Source of the DNA: Pseudomonadota bacterium
GTDB taxonomy: Bacteria > Pseudomonadota > Alphaproteobacteria > Rhodobacterales > Rhodobacteraceae
Assembly: GCA_963205235.1 (NCBI GenBank)
Contig: CAUJIP010000131.1
Coordinates: 1 to 64,000 of the forward strand
DNA: 64,000 nt
Direction: 5' to 3'
Shown: piece after piece, positions 59,729 through 64,000 of the stretch
Position numbering within the stretch: position 1 is the stretch's first letter
Layout: each line of letters opens with the position of its first letter
Program-made: the position numbers and the translations under genes
The notes under the pieces: generated by a model
What the model saw: the letters and a program-made list of their open reading frames with translations, nothing else
Databases searched by the model: none
Told to the model about the DNA's origin: nothing

Positions 59729-60211
59729 TCAAAGCAATCCAATGCCTTTGCGCACGTGAGAGGCTATTCCGTTTCTAGTGCGAAGAGCTTCCGGAACATC
59801 TACGATTGACACACCATTCGGAACTGCGTGAGTGGCCCCACGTAAGCGGCATACATGTGTTACAATGTGCTGTCCGAGGCGCTCACCTTTCATTTGCCTA
59901 AAATAGTCCTGAACGGCCCAGCCCGCCTCATACACGCTAGTGGAAATGCACAAAATCGCCTTTGAGCACCCCTTCGCCTCATAACCGTCTAGGATCGGTT
60001 CAAGCTCTTTCGGAGAGATGGTTTTCGGTCGCTCGTTCAGTGAGGAAATGAGGCAAAATGTCTTCAAGGGCTGATCTACACCTACCCAGCTCAATTCGGC
60101 GATGTTGCGATCCGAAGGGTGGCTATGATTTCCTCGACCCAGCCCGCTCAAGCATCTGACCAGCGTGGACTTTCCAGAGTTGTCACCGCCCAGAATAAAT
60201 ACAATTTCCAT
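59729..60211 (-). CDS. Orphan P-loop NTPase-like protein of low GC content
   Basis: 160 residues. Walker A is GGDNSGKST at residues 8-16. No clear Walker B, lid or kinase motif can be assigned; candidates are AILCIST and VSIVDVPEAL. The ATG at 60211 (MEIVFILGG) has AGAGGAA upstream; a TTG two codons earlier is less likely. The gene is visibly poorer in GC (about half) than its neighbours, which suggests recent acquisition. It lies 16 bp after the rlmN stop. It could be a nucleotide or metabolite kinase or a nucleotide-loop GTPase relative; I do not recognise it. Confidence 0.7.
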   Translation of the reverse strand: MEIVFILGGDNSGKSTLVRCLSGLGRGNHSHPSDRNIAELSWVGVDQPLKTFCLISSLNERPKTISPKELEPILDGYEAKGCSKAILCISTSVYEAGWAVQDYFRQMKGERLGQHIVTHVCRLRGATHAVPNGVSIVDVPEALRTRNGIASHVRKGIGLL

Positions 60212-60227
60212 GGTCAATTCCTCTTCT

Positions 60228-61400
60228 CTAAAGCCCCGCTTCGGCCTCGATCTGCGCCTTGGACTTCCGCGCCCGTTCGGTGGCGGATTTCAACTGGCCG
60301 CAGGCGGCCATGATGTCCTCGCCCCGTGGCGTGCGGATCGGGGTCGCGAAACCGGCGTGATACAGGATATCGGCGAAGGCATGGATGCGGTTGCCGGAGG
60401 ACCGTTTGTAGGGCGCACCCGGCCATTCGTTGAACGGGATCAGGTTGATCTTGGCCGGGATGCCTTCCAGCAGTTTCACCAGACGGTGCGCGTCTTCCTT
60501 GGTGTCGTTCACCCCGTCCAGCATCACATATTCGAACGTGATCCGCTCGCTGTTCGACAGGTTCGGCCATTCGCGCAGCGATTGCAGAAGCGTCGCGATG
60601 TTCCAGCGTTTGTTGATCGGGACCAGAATGTCGCGGACCTCATCCGTGGTGGCGTGGAACGACACGGCAAGCTGGCAACCGATCTCGGTCGCGGTGCGGG
60701 CGATTTCGGGGACGACACCGCTGGTCGACAGCGTGATCCGGCGGCGGCCAAGGGCGATGCCTTCGCCGTCCATCACGATCTTCATCGCGTCGCGGACGTT
60801 GTCGAAGTTGTAAAGCGGTTCCCCCATCCCCATCAGCACGATGTTCGAGATAAGGCGGACTTCTTCCTTGGGTGCGCCCATCACCGGCCATTCGTCCAGA
60901 TCGTCGCGGGCCAGCATGACCTGCCCGACGATTTCCGCCGCCGTCAGGTTGCGCACCAGTTTCTGCGTGCCGGTGTGGCAGAAGGAACAGGTCAGCGTGC
61001 AGCCGACTTGGGACGAAATGCACAAAGTCCCCCGGTCGGTTTCGGGGATATAGACCACCTCGACCTCATGCCCGCCGGCGATGCGGACAAGGTATTTCCG
61101 GGTGCCGTCTTCGGACAGTTGGCGGGTGACGACCTCGGGGATTTCGATCACGAAATTCTCGGCCAAAAGGGCGCGGTAGTCCTTGGCAAGGTTGGTCATC
61201 TGCGCGAAATCGCGGACGCCCCAGTGATAGACCCATTGCCAGACCTGCCCCAGCCGCATCTTGGCCTGCTTTTCCGGCGTTCCGGCAGCGATCAGAGCGT
61301 CGCGCAGTGCCTCGCGTGTCAGGCCGACGATGTTGGTCTTGTCCGACGGCGCAAGCTTGCGCGGGATCGTCAGCACGTCTTGCGTGATCGGGGCGGTCAT
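60228..61400 (-). CDS. rlmN: 23S rRNA/tRNA adenine-C2 methyltransferase RlmN
   Basis: 390 residues. Radical-SAM enzyme that methylates C2 of A2503 in 23S rRNA and A37 in some tRNAs. The 4Fe-4S ligands are in CTLTCSFC (CxxxCxxC). [10 protein letters not shown] and the mechanistic cysteine in MAACGQLK near the C-terminus are present. The ATG at 61400 is preferred over a GTG six codons upstream because AGGAT then lies at a workable distance. It is downstream of the terminator that ends ialB. Confidence 0.96.
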   Translation of the reverse strand: MTAPITQDVLTIPRKLAPSDKTNIVGLTREALRDALIAAGTPEKQAKMRLGQVWQWVYHWGVRDFAQMTNLAKDYRALLAENFVIEIPEVVTRQLSEDGTRKYLVRIAGGHEVEVVYIPETDRGTLCISSQVGCTLTCSFCHTGTQKLVRNLTAAEIVGQVMLARDDLDEWPVMGAPKEEVRLISNIVLMGMGEPLYNFDNVRDAMKIVMDGEGIALGRRRITLSTSGVVPEIARTATEIGCQLAVSFHATTDEVRDILVPINKRWNIATLLQSLREWPNLSNSERITFEYVMLDGVNDTKEDAHRLVKLLEGIPAKINLIPFNEWPGAPYKRSSGNRIHAFADILYHAGFATPIRTPRGEDIMAACGQLKSATERARKSKAQIEAEAGL

Positions 61401-61470
61401 TTCGGCAGATCCTTTCACCGGGCCTTGTCACAGGCGATCTGAGATGGGGGGCGTATAGGCGCAGTTGGCC

Positions 61471-61501
61471 AAAAAGAAAAGCGCCCCAGCAAGGGGGGCG
61501 C
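61471..61501 (-). terminator. Rho-independent terminator of the IalB-family gene
   Basis: On the minus strand, stem GCGCCCC with GGGGCGC and a 7-nt loop is followed by UUUUCUUUUU (A-rich run 61471-61480). It lies 21 bp after the stop at 61522. Confidence 0.88.
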
Positions 61502-61521
61502 CTTTGGTCATGGGTCAAGGA

Positions 61522-62043
61522 TTACTGGCAGCGCTTTTCGGCGTCTTCCATCGCGGCGGTAAAGCCGCGCAGGCTGAACGTATCCACCGTCTTCGTGCCT
61601 TTGCCCGATTTCGCGGACAACACGGCCGAGGAGCCATTCTTCATCGCGGCAAGCACCGAAGCATCATCTTCGGCACTGCCGGGCCAGGCCCATTCGCCAT
61701 CGCTGAAGAACTGGTAGGGCTGGCCGTCAATCGTCACTTCGACCGTAGACCCCGCCGCAAACGGGTAGCCGCCGGTAAAGCTGATCTCACCGGGCTTGCC
61801 CGGGCGGAAGGTCACGAACAACAGGATATCGCCCCGTCGAACCGAAACCGGGGCACCGTCGCGGGTGTTGACCGATTCCTTCGGTTTGGAGACACCCCAG
61901 CATTCCTTGCTGGGTTCTTCCTCGACGAAGACATTCCAGTCGGTCATCGTCGCGACACGGTTGTCGGATTCCTGGGCGTGAACCACAGGGGCGGCAAGGG
62001 ACATCGCGGCAAGAAGCGCCAAGCGACCAGGAAGGGAACTCAT
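61522..62043 (-). CDS. Invasion-associated locus B (IalB) family protein
   Basis: 173 residues. The signal peptide (RLALLAAMSLAAPVVHA) is followed by a domain with DWNVFVEEEPSKECWGVSKP at the start and CQ at the end, the two cysteines that form a disulfide in IalB-like proteins. DILLFVTFRPGKPGEISFTGG and DGEWAWPGSAEDDASVLAAM (in part) are family traits. These periplasmic or outer-membrane-associated proteins are widespread in alphaproteobacteria; outside Bartonella the function is unclear. It is divergent from the asparaginase gene. Confidence 0.88.
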   Translation of the reverse strand: MSSLPGRLALLAAMSLAAPVVHAQESDNRVATMTDWNVFVEEEPSKECWGVSKPKESVNTRDGAPVSVRRGDILLFVTFRPGKPGEISFTGGYPFAAGSTVEVTIDGQPYQFFSDGEWAWPGSAEDDASVLAAMKNGSSAVLSAKSGKGTKTVDTFSLRGFTAAMEDAEKRCQ

Positions 62044-62221
62044 GTTTGACGCAGCCTCCAAGCTGTCTTCTGTCTCTGCCCCGTCAGAAAGCCCAAGGTT
62101 GGGTTTCGCACTGGCGGGGGCAAGCTGAACCCGATATTCCAGCAATAACGAAAAAGACCTTGCGGTGAAAGACCCGAGGGTCAGGCATGGCGCAAAATTG
62201 CACAAAGGTGATGGGGGCATC

Positions 62222-63229
62222 ATGGCTCAGGTGAATGAAGGTGCGGTTCCGGTGGCGGAAATCTGGCGCGGGGGCCTTCTGGAAAGCACACATCTGGGGC
62301 ATGCGGTGATTTGCGATGCCAAGGGAATTGTTCAGGCTTGGGGCAACCCGGATGCCGTGGCCTTCCCCCGGTCGTCCTGCAAGATGGTCCAGGCCTTGCC
62401 GCTGATCGAAACTGGGGCGGCGGACGCGCGCGGGCTGACCGACCGGCATCTGGCGCTGTCCTGCGCCAGCCACGAAGGCGCAGCGATGCATGTCGGTCTT
62501 GCCGGAAGCTGGATTGCCGATCTTGGTCTGAAGGAAAGCGATCTGCGCTGCGGGTCGCATGAACCCTATGACCGCACCGAGCGCGACCGGCTGATCAAGA
62601 CCGACGAAAGCCCGTGCCAGCTGCACAACAACTGCTCGGGCAAGCATTCGGGGTTCCTGACCGTGACCCAGCATCTGAAGGCCGGGCCAGAATATGTGGA
62701 AATCGACCACCCGCTGCAAAAGGCGATCCGCGCAGCGACCGAGGAAACCACGGGCGAAACCGTCGCCGGTTGGGGTGTCGACGGCTGTTCGGCCCCGAAC
62801 TTTGCGATGACGCTGGGCGGCATGGCCCGCGCGATGGCAAAATTCGCAGTTGCGCGCGAAGGCCACGGGGCGCGCGAAAGTGCCATGCACCGGCTGACCC
62901 GCGCCATGGCCACGCACCCCGAACTGGTTGCGGGCGAAGGTCGGGCCTGCACCGAACTGATGCGTGCCATGGATGGCCGGGTCGCGCTGAAGACCGGAGC
63001 CGAGGCCTATTTCGTGGCGATCATCCCGGAAAAAGGCCTTGGCATCGCGCTGAAAGTGCTGGACGGCGGCCACCGTGCGTCCGAGGCGGCGATTGCCGGG
63101 CTGCTGGTGCGTCTGGGTGTGCTGGATGCGAACCACCCGGCGACGATCAAGCGCATGGCCCCCATCACCCGCAACTGGCGCGGGATCGAGACGGGTACCT
63201 GGCGGCTGGCCCCCGGCTTTCCGGGCTGA
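62222..63229 (+). CDS. Asparaginase of the Rhizobium etli type (Asparaginase_II, PF06089)
   Basis: 335 residues, unrelated to the bacterial AnsA/AnsB fold. The residues of the Rhizobium enzyme are found at an offset of three: S51 and K54 (RSSCKMVQ), S83 (SCASHEG), C138 and K141 (NNCSGKHSG), and the late Cys in DGCSAPNF. It hydrolyses asparagine to aspartate and ammonia in the cytoplasm. The ATG at 62222 has GGGGG upstream. Its short distance to the DUF2794 gene allows co-transcription. Confidence 0.9.
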   Translation: MAQVNEGAVPVAEIWRGGLLESTHLGHAVICDAKGIVQAWGNPDAVAFPRSSCKMVQALPLIETGAADARGLTDRHLALSCASHEGAAMHVGLAGSWIADLGLKESDLRCGSHEPYDRTERDRLIKTDESPCQLHNNCSGKHSGFLTVTQHLKAGPEYVEIDHPLQKAIRAATEETTGETVAGWGVDGCSAPNFAMTLGGMARAMAKFAVAREGHGARESAMHRLTRAMATHPELVAGEGRACTELMRAMDGRVALKTGAEAYFVAIIPEKGLGIALKVLDGGHRASEAAIAGLLVRLGVLDANHPATIKRMAPITRNWRGIETGTWRLAPGFPG

Positions 63230-63269
63230 TTCCCGTTGATTTGAGGGGCGAAGCGGATAAGCTTTGCCC

Positions 63270-63617
63270 ATGAACGCCGAGGCGCCGATCCCGTTCCCAC
63301 AATCCTCCCGCTTGCCGGAGGAGGTTGGCTTTGACCGCAAAGAGCTTAACCTCATCCTGCGGACCTATGGCCGGATGGTGGCTGCCGGGGAATGGCGCGA
63401 CTATGCGATTTCCCGTCTGCGTGACCTTGCCGTGTTCAGCGTCTTTCGCCGGACCGCCGAAGTGCCGCTGTACCGGATCGAGAAATGCCCCCGCCTGCGC
63501 CACCGGCAGGGGCTTTATGCCGTGGTGGGCATGGACGGGCGCGTCTTGCGGCGGGGCCATGACCTTGATCAGGTGCTGAAGATCTTTGAACAGCGCCGGA
63601 TCGGTGTGGTCGAATAG
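63270..63617 (+). CDS. DUF2794 domain-containing protein
   Basis: 115 residues. FDRKELNLILRTYGRMVAAGEWRDYAI and AVFSVFRRTAEVPLYRIEKCP (in part) are typical of this alphaproteobacterial family of unknown function. It is cytoplasmic and begins 40 bp after the asparaginase stop. It converges on the NlpC/P60 gene with a 3-nt gap. Confidence 0.88.
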   Translation: MNAEAPIPFPQSSRLPEEVGFDRKELNLILRTYGRMVAAGEWRDYAISRLRDLAVFSVFRRTAEVPLYRIEKCPRLRHRQGLYAVVGMDGRVLRRGHDLDQVLKIFEQRRIGVVE

Positions 63618-63620
63618 CGC

Positions 63621-64000
63621 CTAAAGCCGCTGCCGCGCCTGCACCAGACTGCCTGTCGTCTTGGCAATGCGGCTGATCGCTTCAGCAATCCCTTCATAGG
63701 CGACTGACATCGTATGGCCGTTGGCGTGGATCAGCACGTCCTTGTTGACCACCATCGCCACATGCCCGCCCCAGAAGATCAGGTCGCCCCGTTGCAGCGC
63801 CTCATCCGGCGCAAGCCCGCGGCCAAGCACCATCTGCATGTCGCTGTCGCCGGGGCAGTCATGGCCTCCCGCATGCAGCGCGACCTGCACCAGACCCGAA
63901 CAATCAATGCCCTGACGCGAATTGCCGCCCCAAAGATAGGGCGTGCCAAGCAGGCTTTCCGCGACCGAGACATGGTCCGGGGCAAAGTGATCCAGTGGGC
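63621..64000 (-). CDS. NlpC/P60 family peptidoglycan hydrolase (partial, 5-prime end outside the window)
   Basis: About 126 C-terminal residues are visible; the frame runs off the window edge without a start. The catalytic Cys is in GTPYLWGGNSRQGIDCSGLVQ (in part), the His in FWGGHVAMV, and the third polar residue in VLIHANGH. Such enzymes cut the D-Glu-DAP bond in peptide stems. The missing N-terminus probably carries SH3-like domains. Confidence 0.88.
   Translation of the reverse strand, partial: PLDHFAPDHVSVAESLLGTPYLWGGNSRQGIDCSGLVQVALHAGGHDCPGDSDMQMVLGRGLAPDEALQRGDLIFWGGHVAMVVNKDVLIHANGHTMSVAYEGIAEAISRIAKTTGSLVQARQRL

Overview
The window is about 64 kb of GC-rich DNA (roughly 65 percent by eye) from an alphaproteobacterium, almost certainly a member of the Rhodobacterales/Rhodobacteraceae. 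The pointers are a CcrM-type GANTC methyltransferase, a CenR-like response regulator, an IalB-family protein, DUF2794, DUF1007 and DUF4175/TIGR02302 proteins, a Hint-domain surface protein, the CCCCGAGGATATTT-type intergenic repeat and the overall gene style. It looks chromosomal. I see no rRNA, tRNA, CRISPR array, insertion sequence or prophage.

Layout. 0-6.3 kb: two small exported or membrane proteins, rnhB, ccrM behind a promoter packed with GANTC sites, a ThDP enzyme, and a 2OG-Fe(II) oxygenase divergent from a LysR regulator. 6.3-14.1 kb, all minus strand: a GtrB-like glycosyltransferase / methyltransferase / GtrA-GT-C fusion operon, alkB, mutY, xthA and a lipase-like hydrolase. 14.1-20.1 kb: a CenR-like regulator, ribA with a coupled L,D-transpeptidase, and a tight four-gene operon of a Tat-exported FAD oxidoreductase with three membrane proteins of unknown role. 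20.1-24.0 kb: ybjN-proC-csaA-yggS and argE on the minus strand.

24.1-29.9 kb is the most unusual region. Three related secreted proteins (two of them tandem paralogues with 110 identical C-terminal residues) converge on an exported S1-family serine protease zymogen and an exported metacaspase. The zymogen activation site is Lys-Val-Ile-Gly-Gly, while the protease itself has Thr rather than Asp at the base of its S1 pocket. A basic-specific partner such as the metacaspase could therefore be its activator.

30-39.8 kb: a TlpA-like thioredoxin, argH, a tiny LptM-like lipoprotein, lysA, a large DUF4175 protein, a DUF1624-like membrane protein and pheT. 39.9-50.2 kb: DUF1007, a DUF3883 nuclease-like protein, a C-terminally truncated dnaE2 with no imuA/imuB beside it, an MltB-type transglycosylase, rnr and dapE. 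50.3-64 kb: a multicopper oxidase with a Met-rich insert, a Hint protein, dapD, a threonine dehydratase-like enzyme, a LOG protein, a YcaQ-type glycosylase, a Kef-type antiporter, an orphan low-GC P-loop protein, rlmN, ialB, an asparaginase of the Rhizobium type, DUF2794 and a partial NlpC/P60 gene.

Three families of palindromic intergenic repeats are scattered through the window: a six-locus REP-like family, a two-copy three-hairpin element, and a 67-nt inverted pair 3.8 kb apart. Lysine/DAP genes (lysA, dapE, dapD) and arginine/proline genes (argE, argH, proC) are dispersed rather than clustered.
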